From: Coffea arabica
Taxonomy: Eukaryota > Streptophyta > Magnoliopsida > Gentianales > Rubiaceae
Direction: 5' to 3'
NCBI RefSeq assembly: GCF_036785885.1
Contig: NC_092317.1
Location: 36,631,329-36,695,328, forward strand
DNA length: 64,000 nt
Shown here: positions 47,821-59,121 of the stretch, piece after piece
Position numbering within the stretch: position 1 is the stretch's first letter
How the letters are laid out: every line of letters starts with the position of its first letter
Notes under the pieces: model-generated
What the model was told of the DNA's origin: nothing
The model's database searches: none
Seen by the model: the letters and a program-made list of their open reading frames with translations, nothing else
Position numbers and translations under genes: made by a program

Positions 47821-48067
47821 TCAGAAATGAAGAATGAAGATTAGGGATCGGTCAAAATTGAAGTTTTTGTCAATTTTGACTCAAAAATTGGAAACCGCGG
47901 TTCACGGTCCAACCCGGTTTTGAAGATTTGACCGGTTTTTTCCGGTTTTGACCGGTTTCTTATAAAAGTCAACATAAGCTATAGACCGGACCGGACTCAT
48001 GGCCGGGTCGCGGTCGAACCGGTCGACCCGGCCGGTCCGGTCCGGGTTTGAAAACATTGGTTCTAAT

Positions 48068-49861
48068 TCTTCCCAAGTACCTCAAAGAATTCCATCTTTG
48101 ATAACTGAGTTAGGAATTAAGAAGATAAAAGAAATGGTGAAAATCCCTATTAGCCACTAAATTAAACAAATAACATATTTTTGCCCCATGCAACTATTTT
48201 TTGTTCTAAATTGTCCACACTCTATAATTAGTAGTCATTCCACTTGATTATACCATTAATACACACAAAATATGCACCATTGCAATGCACATAACAAAAC
48301 CCATGCATAAAGTTGTCCAAGCATATAATACAATGTTTCATTTGGTTTGCAACTTTTCAAAAATTTTCTAGAAAAATATATTGTAGCGATATAATATATA
48401 CAAGATAAGAAGGAAATTGAAAATAGGGGAATTTCCGAAACCTCCCTTGAGGTTTTTGACAATTTCACGTAAATATTAGAAATTATGCTGCCCTCCCCTT
48501 GATTGACAAATTTGATAACAATTTCAACCCTTTTTAGAAATAAAGGCCTTAAAAATGAAAAAAATGTACTGACACACTTTTTTCTTCCAAATTTACCCTT
48601 TTGTATGTAGGAGAAAACGTTTATCACTTGTTTGTGAAAATGACAAAAAAAAAAGGACAAAGATGGACACAACATTGATTCTCTCAGGACAACAAAGAAT
48701 ACATATAGAAAACTGAACTAATTTGATTGTTAAAGTCAAGTATAACTATTGATAGTTAAGAGGAAGAATTGGGTTAGGTGGTGAGGTAGGAGGGATGGGA
48801 CCTCCCACTTACCAAAACAAAGAAACTTATTAAAAGAAAAAGACTGTTGATAGTGCAATGGATCGGATACTGAGGACCGCTCCTGAACGGTCCCCTCACA
48901 AGCTTCAAGGAATGGAGCAAAATAAGCCACGTCAACTGGTTGCGTTGAAGGAAAAAAACGTCACCGTTTGACGAAAGAAAAAAATAAGATTGACGGACTC
49001 CGTTTCCTCTAAACGGAAGAATTGAAATTTTGAAAATGAAATTGAAAATTTGAATTAGCCGCACAAAACAAAACCGAGAGAAGAAAGCAAGCTGGGTATG
49101 TCATTGTTGCTTGGCTGACGTGAAATTAGGTGGAGAGAGTTGGGTTATGGCATCAGAAGAAGAAGGAAGAAGGCAAACAGTTAGAATGCTGTAAAAGAAG
49201 GCCAACGATCTCTTCAGAAATTGTATGAGCAATGCGGGCAAGACAGGCGGCAAGGTAGAAGCGAATTAAAGAGGAAATTCATTATCTGACGTTGCCCACC
49301 ATTTTTTGTGCAACTTAATAGCAGAAGCAACTGTGCATAAGGGCATTCGGTGAAACAAAAAGCTCTCAACGGGCCAAGGTAACGTGATTCAACCATATCA
49401 ACAACTTTGTGAATCTTATACCAGCAACTTTTCTGAATGTTAGATTCAGTAAAGACATAATATGAAGATAATAGAAGAATAGTCAATGTGTACTGTATGT
49501 GTGTGTGAGAGCGTGCAGTTTTGCAGTGATGAACTATTTAACAAGTGAATGAATGTACATGCTGCTGTAGATAAGTTACAGGTTATAACCACCCTATTAC
49601 AATCTTTGTGCATCCACTAGTATTGGTCCATGGTCATCACGCAATCTTAGTTTGCCCCTCTGTTGAGTATGCAGTGTGTATAAAATGGAGGTCTGGGGTT
49701 TGACCTAGGAAAAGCAGAGGAAAAGATATATGTGAATAATAAATAGATGTACCTGGTTTTGTAAGTAAATTACATTATGTAAGAAATGTATTAGAATGAG
49801 TAAAAAATACTTGTTTGGCCCTGAAAATGTAGAAATAGTAGAAAATGCACAGGAATTGGCT
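48068..49861. other. AT-rich spacer
   Basis: No gene is supported. Around 48430-48480 there is a short relic (AAACCTCCCTTGAGGTTT) resembling the end of the foldback family found at 53398 and 61140, with no second end recognised. Confidence 0.5.
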
Positions 49862-50925
49862 TAGGCGATTGTCAGTAACGAATTACATAACGTCCAATGA
49901 AACAAAGTACCTAGAACCTAAATATAATCACCAGAGTGGATGCACATATAGTTAAAATAGACTTACATGGAGTGAAAAACACATTACAGTCTGTATAACT
50001 TAGTGTACATGGAGTTATATTTGTACATAGATAATGTCATTGTATTAGAGTAAAAGTAAAGTGATGTGAATCATTAATCATATCGATGGGACTAATAATA
50101 GAATTTCGTATACGAGTAATGTGTGTAACATAACATATTATAAACGGTAATACACACTTATGTTGTCGTTTACATACATACTATTCATGAACTATTGTAA
50201 ATTATGGTGTTGGATGCATAATTGGTAGGAGCAGAAATAATGAATTGTAGAGAAATTGGCAGAAGATGGGACTCATGAGTTAGGAATGGAGTTCAACATG
50301 GAAGAGGATGCGTACAAGTTTTACAACAAATATGCCTTTAAAATGGAATTTAGTGTACGCAAAGACTATTTAAATGAAGACAAAGACTATTTAGTCTATT
50401 TTATGCGGTTGTCATTAACGAATGACATAAGGTCCAGTGAGCTAAAGAATCTAGAATCAAAATATAATCACTAGCGTGGATGTACATACAGTTAAAATAG
50501 ACTTACATCGTGTGACCAATACATTACAATCCGTATAAGTTAGTGTACATGGAGTTGTATTTGTACACAGATTGTCTTAGAGTAAAAGTAAGGTGATGTG
50601 AATCATTAATCATATTGATAGCGTAATAATAGAATTTGGTATACGAGTAATGTATGATTCATAACACATTATGAATGGTAATATACATATATGTTGTCGT
50701 TTATGTACATACTATTCATGAAGTGTTGCAAATTAGGGTGTTTGATGCATAATTGGCAGGATCAGAAGTAATGGATTGCAGCAAATTGGCAGAAGATGGG
50801 ACCCCTGAATTAGGAATGGAGTTCAACAGTGAAGAGGATGCGTACCAGTTTTACAACAAATATGCCTTTAAAATGGGTTTTAGTGTACGTAAAGACTATC
50901 CGAATAAAGACAAAGACGGCGTGAC
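49862..50925 (+). repeat. 530-bp direct tandem duplication over the 5' end of the FAR1-like gene
   Basis: Two units of about 530 bp, roughly 49862-50400 and 50403-50925, run in direct order. Each contains upstream sequence and the first coding segment (GCAGAAGATGGGAC at 50260 and 50790). In the left unit a one-base insertion near the start codon (about 50250) shifts the frame and the coding piece ends near 50474, so only the right unit is linked to the full gene. Confidence 0.9.
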
Positions 50926-52954
50926 CACGTCTAGGAGATATAGTTGCTGCAAGGAAGGTGTAAAGCGCAAGTACGAAGGTGATGTGATGCCAAAGAGGAC
51001 ACGAGCGCCGACGAAAACAGGGTGTGGAGCTAAAATGGTTATCGCGTTGTTTAGAGGAACAATGAAGTACCGTGTGCATGACCTTGTCTTAGAGCATAAC
51101 CATGAGTTGCACATTGCTCAATGTGCGCACATGATGCCATCACAAAGAAAAGTGAGCGAGGCTCAAGGATTTCAAGCTGAAATAAGCGAGGACGCTGGGC
51201 TTTCATTGAAACAGAGTCATGAGCTTTTGGGAAAGGAGGCAGGTGGGATGGAAAATGTGGGATATACTCGGGAAGACCTGAAACGATATCTTCGTACTCG
51301 ACGGGAAAGGAGTTTGAAATATGGAGAAGCAGGTAGCATGCTGAATTATTTTCAAGAGCAAACACTCGAGAATCCATCGTTTTTTCATGCCGTACAGCTG
51401 GACTGTGAAGAGCAGATAACGAATATCTTTTGGACTGATGCAGGAATGTTAATTGACTACCAATTTTTTGGAGACGTAGTCACATTCGACACAACCTACA
51501 AAACAAATAAAGAATACCGGCCACTTGGAGTGTTTGTGGGTTTTAATCAACATAGGCAAATTATGATATTCGGTGCTGCCCTTATGTATGATGAGACTAT
51601 AGATTCTTTCAAATGGGTGTTTGGTACATTTGTAGAAGCAATGTGCGGAAAGCGTCCAAGTACCATACTAACCGACCAAGATCATGCCATGGTAGCAGCT
51701 CTTTCAGTTGTTATGCCTGAAACATTTCACGGTCTATGTACGTTTCACATAAGGCGTAATTTTATGAAACATCTTGGCAATCACTACAAGGAAAATAGTG
51801 ATCTTCCATACATGTTTGGTGCATGCATGTATGAGTTTGAAGAAGTGGAACAATTCAATAGGGTGTGGGAGGCGATGGTGAAGAAACACAATCTTGAAAA
51901 TAATGAATGGCTCTCCGAGTTGTATAGAATTCGTGATAAATAGGCAAGGTGCATGATGAAAGAAAGATGGACCGCGGGAATGCGAAGCACCCAACTTAGC
52001 GAAAGCCTAAATGCAGCAATTAAAAATCATTTGAAACTGGATCATGACCTTGTGCAGTTCTTTAGACATTTCAATCGGGTGGTTGATGAAAAGAGACATA
52101 ATGAACTGATCGCAGAATATGAAATGAGGCAAAAGCTCCCCATGGTCGGGTTAAGGCAAACACCTATGCTTGTGCATGCATCAGAGACGTATTCACCAAC
52201 CGTAATTGTTGCATTCCAAAATGAATATGGCGAGTCAACAGCTATGGTTATATTGAGACAGCAAGATGCAGCGATGATTGTGGAGTTTGCGGTCATGAGG
52301 TATGATGAAGGACCTGAAAGAATAGTGGTATTCAATCGGAATGATCTAAGTGTACGTTGTAGTTGCAAAAAATACGAGAATGAAGGCATTTTATGTGGGC
52401 ACGCGTTGAAGGTGTTTGATACTCTGGGCATAAAAATAATTCCTCCTGAATACATTAAGAGGCGATGGACAAAAAGAGCTCGGGCTGGAGATTGTTTTGA
52501 TCGGCGAAGACGGGAAGTTGTGGCTGATCCTAAAATAATGATTTCAACTCGTTATCGGGAGCTCGCTCCAGCCATGATTAAGGTCGCAACTCGAGCAGCA
52601 ATGTCGGAGGACACCAGCAAAGTAGCAATCACTGTCATATCCGATTTGGCAAAGAGAGTTGAGCTCCTCCTCTCAGAAAGTGAAGAGCAACCTTTGCAAA
52701 ATCCAAAAAATCTGAATATGGAGGAACGAGATAAAATTGAAATTGTGAATGAAATGGGGGAGGCAGTAGTCGCAAGAGGCATTAAAAAACGAGGTGGTGG
52801 GAAGAAAAGTAGAGTGATGCGAAGTTGGATCGATAAATTTGACAGAGTGAAAAGAAAATCTAGATTATCAAGGACTACACAGACTACGGTATTGATCAAA
52901 TTTTGGTACTCGGGGAACATTTATGCTAAAACTAAGTTATCGTTATGCTATTAA
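50771..52954 (+). pseudogene. FAR1/MULE-type transposase-like gene with one in-frame stop
   Basis: From the ATG at 50771 a single frame of 727 codons is broken only by TAG at 51941-51943. It has a FAR1 DNA-binding domain at about residues 18-115 (FNSEEDAYQFYNKYAFKMGF, LEHNHEL), a MULE transposase domain with FGDVVTFDTTYKTN, ILTDQDHAM and FHGLCTFHIRRNFMKHL, and a SWIM zinc finger CSCKKYENEGILCGHALKVF. The TAG sits where the family has Trp in IRDKWARC, a one-base TGG-to-TAG change. The last about 25 codons after 52880 look like read-through of an intron, so the true end may be elsewhere. It may be a domesticated FAR1-related factor or the transposase of a MULE. Confidence 0.88.
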
Positions 52955-53397
52955 CTAAAGTGTAGGTATCATTCATGATGAAATAATATTATTGCCGTGT
53001 CAATACTGTAGGCCTCAGAATCGGAGCCGACATCGGTTTCAGTTGAGGAACCGATGTTTATGGGATGTCGTTCATCTACTGACTCTGTTTCGGTTAGTAT
53101 AAAACGGACATGACCGTTGCTTTTATTTGGATGTTTCTAACAGCCTCAATAGTTACATTGATCTTACATTGTGTGATAATGTTGTTACGGCTGTCATCCC
53201 TCCTGATATACCTATTTTGTTTGTCTTATACAATGATTTGGTCCATACGAAACTCGTAGACGCATTCAATGAGTCAGACAGTGAATGGCCCTCCAAACGC
53301 TATTGCTCCGAATATCGATGAAAGTGAAACGGTATGTATATATTTAGTAGTTAAAATAAAGACCTTCTTATTCGTGTAGTAGAGCTACCTTTTTTTA
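52955..53397. other. Spacer, possible 3' exons of the FAR1-like gene
   Basis: Around 53010-53330 short plus-strand frames are open but show no recognisable domain. I cannot assign them. Confidence 0.35.
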
Positions 53398-54547
53398 GGG
53401 TTAATATCAGAAACCTCCCTTGAGGTTTCTTCTAATCACACTTAGAACCCCTCATATTTTCTAAATCACACTTAGCACCCCTGGAATGACAACTTTGGTA
53501 TCATTGTCAGCCCCTCATTATTTTTGTTCCACTTTTACCCTCCTTGTGAACTCTATTTATGTAACTCACATCCCTCCAACTTTTGTAACACTACAAAATC
53601 GTTCTTAAGCAGTGTAACATGTTTTGAACATTTTGTGTATGTTTTATGTAAACTTGTTGTACATCTTTATAATAGATTACGTTTCTGTTATTAAGTTTTA
53701 CAAATAATTCACATAAAGTTACACATTGTTTAAAAAATGTTACATTGATCTGAACGGTGATAAAAAAAATGTGAATATGGATTCTCATAATGGCAGCAAT
53801 AGTTTCAACATGTGATTGTAGTTGTAAATAAACTTGCTCTTCCATTTTTATGAAAATGAGGTCGTATAAATAGCTTTTTGTGCATCCTAGTCGAATGGAG
53901 TTTGTAAGTTATTAATATTGCGATACCCTATTATCAAGTAAAAATGGATTGCTAATGCTATATACTCATGAATTCCCATCATCTTTAAACTACTTTTAGA
54001 TTATGTTATTATTCACTTAAAAATTGCAATTTTGGCAATGGCACTATGTCCATTGCCAAAAGTCAACATCACTGGAAACTCTATAGCTATTTAATATTAG
54101 GGAGTGGGATAGGAACAATTGTTAGATCAACCATCCCTAAATCGTGTAACATTTTTTGAACATTTTATAATTTTATGTAAATTTCTTGTACATCGTTACA
54201 ATAAAAGTCTGATAAGTTGTTAGTGTACATATGAGTCCAATATGTAATAATCGTATTTGTGTTGATAAATTTTACAAATAGTTCAATTAGAATTACACTT
54301 TGTACAAAAAATATTACATAATTACATAATAGTTTTACATAATTTAGGGAAAACCTCAAGGGAGGTTTCCGAAATTAACTCTACATAAATAGAGTTCACA
54401 AGGAGGGTAAAAGTGAAACAAAAATAATGAGGGGCGGACAATTATACCAAAGTTGTCATTCCAGGGGTGCTAAGTGTGATTTCGAAAACATGAGGGGTTC
54501 TAGGTGTGATTAGAAGAAACCTCAAGGGAGGTTTCTGATATTAACCC
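53398..54547. mobile_element. Foldback TIR element, copy 1 (1150 bp)
   Basis: Inverted arms of about 175 bp begin GGGTTAATATCAGAAACCTC on each end. The flanks show TTTTTTA on both sides (left has one extra T), a possible 7-9 bp TSD obscured by the homopolymer. A second full copy of the family in inverted orientation is at 61140-62283. It has no coding content. Long arms and TSD length suggest a Mutator-like non-autonomous family. Confidence 0.88.
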
Positions 54548-55246
54548 TTTTTTATAGTATTGTAATGGTGGGCACCCAAAAGCTGTCAAATCATGCAAAT
54601 TATGTAGTTAACGTATGCTCGCTTTAATAACATTTCATTTTTTATTATTCGAAGGTTCACCTTTTGGCTAATCAGGGGCCTCCTACAAGTGTCCCTACAG
54701 AATGGATGCATCCCAGATTTTCTATTTTTTCCAAGTATAACTCTGTCAGAGATGTCTTAATGGTTTGATATATCATTTTTATTATAATGTGTAGTCCAAT
54801 TTAACTTTATAAGTGAGCAATATAGGCATTGGTCCAGATTTGTTGACAGTCGATTACTTATACTATGTAATGTAGGAGGAGCGTGCAGCACTTTTAACAC
54901 ACTGTGATGTTGATGCATATCATGTATTTGCACCTTCACCCAGGTGATAAACTTTTATCGTTACAACACATATTTATGTACTGTTGTTAATTGGAGACTT
55001 GGACATCGTATATCATTAATCGTATGTTTCATTAATAATATTGCTGATTTACCATCGTTACGCATTTCAGGGAAGAAATAACACCCAGGGATTGCAACTT
55101 CGCGTTGACGTCGCCTCCCCCGAGAATGAGATTGATGAATGATGTGTAACTATATTTTTTGAACGAGACATTAAGTGGTTGTCCCAACTTAGGAATACTG
55201 CATATGTACGTGTTAACAAATTTTGATTACGCCATGTACATGTTGA

Positions 55247-56449
55247 GTTACAACCAGTTATGTATATGTTACAATTCATTACAACTAATGAATATGCAAA
55301 CGGCAGTTTTTCGTCTTATCTAGTTAAATCTACTCTTTGTAAACTAGAAATTTCCTGATATTACAACTAGTGATACTACAACTAGTTAATATCCGATGAA
55401 CCTTTCCTCTTCTCTCGTTTGCGCAATTGCGCTTGGCACAAACAATAAGTCCGGCCCTCTAACACATACAATTTCTTAGACACTTTAGTAAGTGTCTATT
55501 GAGAACATAGAGATGGTCGATTCGAACCCCAAAACAATTGATATAGCGAGGCCTTCTCGAACATCTCATTAAATTAGCGAGATCTTCTCGAACATCATGC
55601 AATCTACTGGCTGCTATTTGGCACCCAAGAGCTTGATTTCTGTGTGAACCCTCTATTGATGACACTGCAATTGAGGTTAGAGGAGGGTTGAAGAATACTA
55701 ATAATATATTTCATGCACGGGTTCATTGCCACCCTTCAGTAGAATGAAATAGGAAGTGTGAAGTTATTGAAAATGAAAAATGTTTGTGTAGTAATGAAAG
55801 GTGGACGGAAAAATCTTTGTTGTTGAGGGATATACTACTGCAATCGCGCCCTTTTATAGTCCGCAGGACCCTCACAATGTAGTAAAATATCACTGGACAA
55901 CGCATTCCAGACCAAACAAAATTTTGTCGTGGCAGTGGAAGCTGTAGAGTTCGATGCATGGCATTGAATTGTGTCAAATCTGTTCACACAATAAAACAAA
56001 TTATGCAGCTGGCTCATGAAATGACCTATACACCAATATTAAGGGTCATGTGGATAAACAGTTACACATCAGTAACGTGTACGTTTCACTATGTACGGAT
56101 TGCGTTACAACCAGTTAGGTGTATGTTACAATTTATTATAACTAATGAATTTGCAATCAGCAGCTTTCCGTCTGCTCTATTTAAAACTGATTAATATTCC
56201 AACTAGATATTCCCCGATATTACAACTAGTGATAATACAACTAGTTAATATTCGATGAACCTTTTCTCTTGTCTTGTTTGTGCTATTACCCGTGGCCGAA
56301 ATGATAATTCCTCCCACTGACACATTAAATTGCTTAGACACTTTATTAAGTATCTATTGAGAATAGTTACGATAATCGTTTCGAACCCAAAACATTGCGT
56401 ACCGAGACCTTCTCAAATATCTCATTAAAATAGTGAGATCTTCCCGAAC
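55247..56449. repeat. Pair of about 346-bp direct repeats
   Basis: 55247-55592 and 56104-56449 are diverged direct copies, both starting GTTACAACCAGTTA and containing ACAACTAGTTAATAT and a TTCTCGAACAT-type end. Spacing is 857 bp. Confidence 0.85.
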
Positions 56450-56759
56450 GCATATGAGGGCAACTAGTACATCACGGGAGAAGAGACTGTAGACCCACAT
56501 GCAGTGCCTGAACCATGTCGGATAAGTTTTGTTACGTACAAAGCGCCAGATTTGTAGTACCGACAGTGAATATACGTGTTACTTGCTGTTGCTAATCGTT
56601 TACAGACTTCAACACATGTTTGCAGCTTTTATCATGTTTTGGTCCTGTACACCAACTTTAAGGGTACCGATGATACAGAGTTACACATTAGATTCATGAA
56701 CGTTTCACTGTGTTCATACACAGTTACACTGTCACAGGGAGGTATGACAGCCCAATACA

Positions 56760-57439
56760 ACAGTTTCTTGGCCAAGAGTCAGATGTGTAACACTCTATGG
56801 CCTTGGTCAGTGTATGACCCAAATTTACAACCTCTATGAGCGGTTCGTACCTTCTTCTACTCCAATGCTCTATAGGGGATTTCAAATTCAACCAGAAATT
56901 TTATGTATGTTGTAACTCAGAACAAACAAGGAGGTAAATAAGAATTTACGAATTGTAACAATATACGAACAGGTTGTCAATCGTATGGACAAAATGTTGA
57001 AGTATATTTTTAGTATCGATACTCTTAATAAGTGTTAGGTCGTGTCACTAATCAGCATCAGAAAATAAAATTAATTTTACAGTTTTTATCATGGTAAGAT
57101 CTGTATTGCAACATTAAGGGTACCGATGTGAATACAAAATCTCAAAATCTGTACTGCAACATCAGTGACCTTAATTTCGACAATGTGCATACACAGTAAT
57201 ACGCAAAACATTGTGCAGAAAATCTCACAATGAATGTCAGTTTTTTGGCCCAGAGTCAGATGTGTAAAACTGAATGGCCCTGATCATTCAATGACCCACA
57301 ATGTGATGGTACCTGAATACGCACCTCCTTCTGCTCCTGATGCTTTATTACAGATTTTCAATTTGACAAGTAATTTTATGAATGTTGTAACTTAGGACGA
57401 ACAAAGCTGTAAGTAAGAACGTACGAATTGTAACAATTT
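56760..57439. repeat. Pair of about 200-bp direct repeats
   Basis: About 56760-56963 and 57241-57439 share GAGTCAGATGTGTAA, CTTCTGCTCC/CTTCTACTCC and GAATTGTAACAAT blocks in the same order, with clear divergence. Confidence 0.75.
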
Positions 57440-57641
57440 ACAATTAAGGTCACCATTTGTGCATCATTATACAATTAATAGTTTCAATTAATTGGAGTCA
57501 TTAACACAGCTTGCTCATCTACTAACAAAATGAGAAGCCAACAGTTGTTAGAAGCACCTACTTTGCGTTAATACCATACAAGGATGACAAACTACCCGCC
57601 AAACCATTCACGAATACGGGTCCAATCTAGATAAAGTGGAG

Positions 57642-58049
57642 TCAGCGAAAAATTGCTATTAATAGCAACAGAAGGGCGACCGCTACCGAAATCCTCATGA
57701 AGGTTTTCATTTGTCGAATGTCGTGTTCGATGCTGTGCATATGGTGCGAGAACGAGGTTGAATCATGGAGCACTCTTCCGGGACTGTCGAAGGAGCTTTC
57801 TCTACTTATAGCCTGTCGATTAGGTGAGGTGGGACAGTAGTTAGTCTGAATTTGCTCGTCATCCCTCCCTATTGGATGGCACCAAGCAAAGAAAGTACAT
57901 GCTTTTGTTTCACACACGAAGTACAGCAACCCTTTCGTTGGTTTCTGTGACTCGACGATCTTCAGAGCTGCCCTTCTTCCACAACTACAGTAGCGATATT
58001 GGTACCTTAGATCAGTAGATCCGCCTCCAGTATTGCTAGATGAAGACAT
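57642..58049 (-). CDS. Small GRF-type zinc-finger protein with C-terminal membrane anchor
   Basis: A single-exon frame of 135 residues starts at the ATG at 58049. Residues about 19-60 match the GRF zinc finger: YCSCGRRAALKIVES, then LLYFVCETKACTFFAWCHP, giving the CX1C...C...C pattern with the Gly-Arg and Phe-Phe-X-Trp signature. A Ser-rich linker and a short helical region follow. The last about 20 residues (ISVAVALLLLLIAIF) form a hydrophobic membrane segment at the C-terminus, as in a tail-anchored protein. GRF fingers bind nucleic acids; small GRF proteins of this design are common in plant genomes with no settled role. It lies between transposon-like genes, so it may belong to a mobile element (inference). 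Confidence 0.82.
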   Translation of the reverse strand: MSSSSNTGGGSTDLRYQYRYCSCGRRAALKIVESQKPTKGLLYFVCETKACTFFAWCHPIGRDDEQIQTNYCPTSPNRQAISRESSFDSPGRVLHDSTSFSHHMHSIEHDIRQMKTFMRISVAVALLLLLIAIFR

Positions 58050-59121
58050 TTGAAAGATGTAAACCTCCCTTGGAGCAGATGTTAGAAATTGATGTTTGTA
58101 ATAATGGATGATGTAATGGTAATGTGTGTTGAACGGGATAAGTCACAAAGCTTCAGATTTAGGTATGTGGGAAGAGACGATATAGGAAAAAACACATTTT
58201 TCATCCCCAATGTTTAAGGTGTTCACTAATTTCGTCCCTAAATTTTCACACAAAACACATTTCATCCTCATAATTTTGTAATTATGAACAATTTTGTCCC
58301 TAAAATTTATGTATAACACATTTCATCATCATAATTTTATAATTCCTACCAATTAAAGGATTGTTAACCATTTTAGACATAATATCATCACATGTCCCAT
58401 TCATAATTGTATTATTAATACTTAATTCAATTATTGATTAAATTATAGAAATAACAACAAGTGTTTTTATGATACGAGACTATATCTATTTTTTTCCTTT
58501 AAATGGTGATATGATATATTTGAGACTAAATAAATAGATTGAAAGATAAATAGATGATTGAAAAACATGTATATGATACAACAAAACAAAATCTTGCAAA
58601 TAAATGACAATCTAAACCATTCATTATTTTGTATTAATATTTTTCTCACATTTTCGTGTACCTCATTGTGATTAAGATTTGGAAGGGCAGCGTCCTTCCC
58701 ACCAAGTTTGGACTTCAAGGATGCATCTTAATGCTTTGAAAATGTAACTAATTTTTTTTCATTGTCCATACTCTTCATCGTACCATAATCTAAATGGCAT
58801 TGGTGCCATGGGTTTTCATTGTCCATACTCTTCATAGTGCCCGTATTACAAGTAGTTGGCATAGAGTTACGGAAAATATACATAAATATACATGTTCGGC
58901 TAATGTTATTACTGACAACTGCAACTCGAAGAACGCAAAATACATGACTTAAAATCACATTTTATGGCCACAACCGATAAATAAACAGTATGTTACAAAA
59001 AGACGCACATTTCGTCGCTAATATGGCCAGGTCGAAAAACTACTATTTCAAAAACATCCTTTGCTACTATACAAAAAGAGTCCTGAATTTACATCCTTAA
59101 CTATGATGATCTTGCAACCTT
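58050..59121. other. Spacer with degenerate AT-rich repeats
   Basis: About 58185-58350 holds three diverged direct units around ACACATTTCATC...ATAATTTT, resembling one arm of a foldback MITE; no partner end is identified. TTTCATTGTCCATACTCTTCAT occurs twice near 58758 and 58812. No gene is supported. Confidence 0.5.

Larger units (their letters stand above)
43284..48059 (-). mobile_element. hAT DNA transposon, 4776 bp, with 8-bp TSD
   Basis: The termini CAATGTTTTCAAACCCGGAC and their reverse complement (48040-48059) match for about 20 bp. GTTCTAAT flanks both ends (43276-43283 and 48060-48067). Subterminal zones are dense in CCGGTT/GGACCGG motifs, probable transposase-binding sites. Inside are a four-exon transposase on the minus strand, a captured kinase fragment on the plus strand, and GC-rich tandem repeats near the right end. 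All expected parts are present, with a single stop in the transposase. Confidence 0.96.
54548..57641. other. Repeat-rich spacer with no confident gene
   Basis: Apart from the two pairs of direct repeats listed separately, I see only short frames. One minus-strand frame at 55665-55459 (Arg/Leu/Cys-rich) overlaps the first repeat copy and has no recognised family; the second repeat copy has lost that frame. Confidence 0.5.

Noticed and set aside
50256-50474. Separate small gene starting AEDGTHELGMEFN
   Set aside because: It is the left unit of a tandem duplication of the FAR1-like 5' end, begins without a proper ATG and carries a frameshift.
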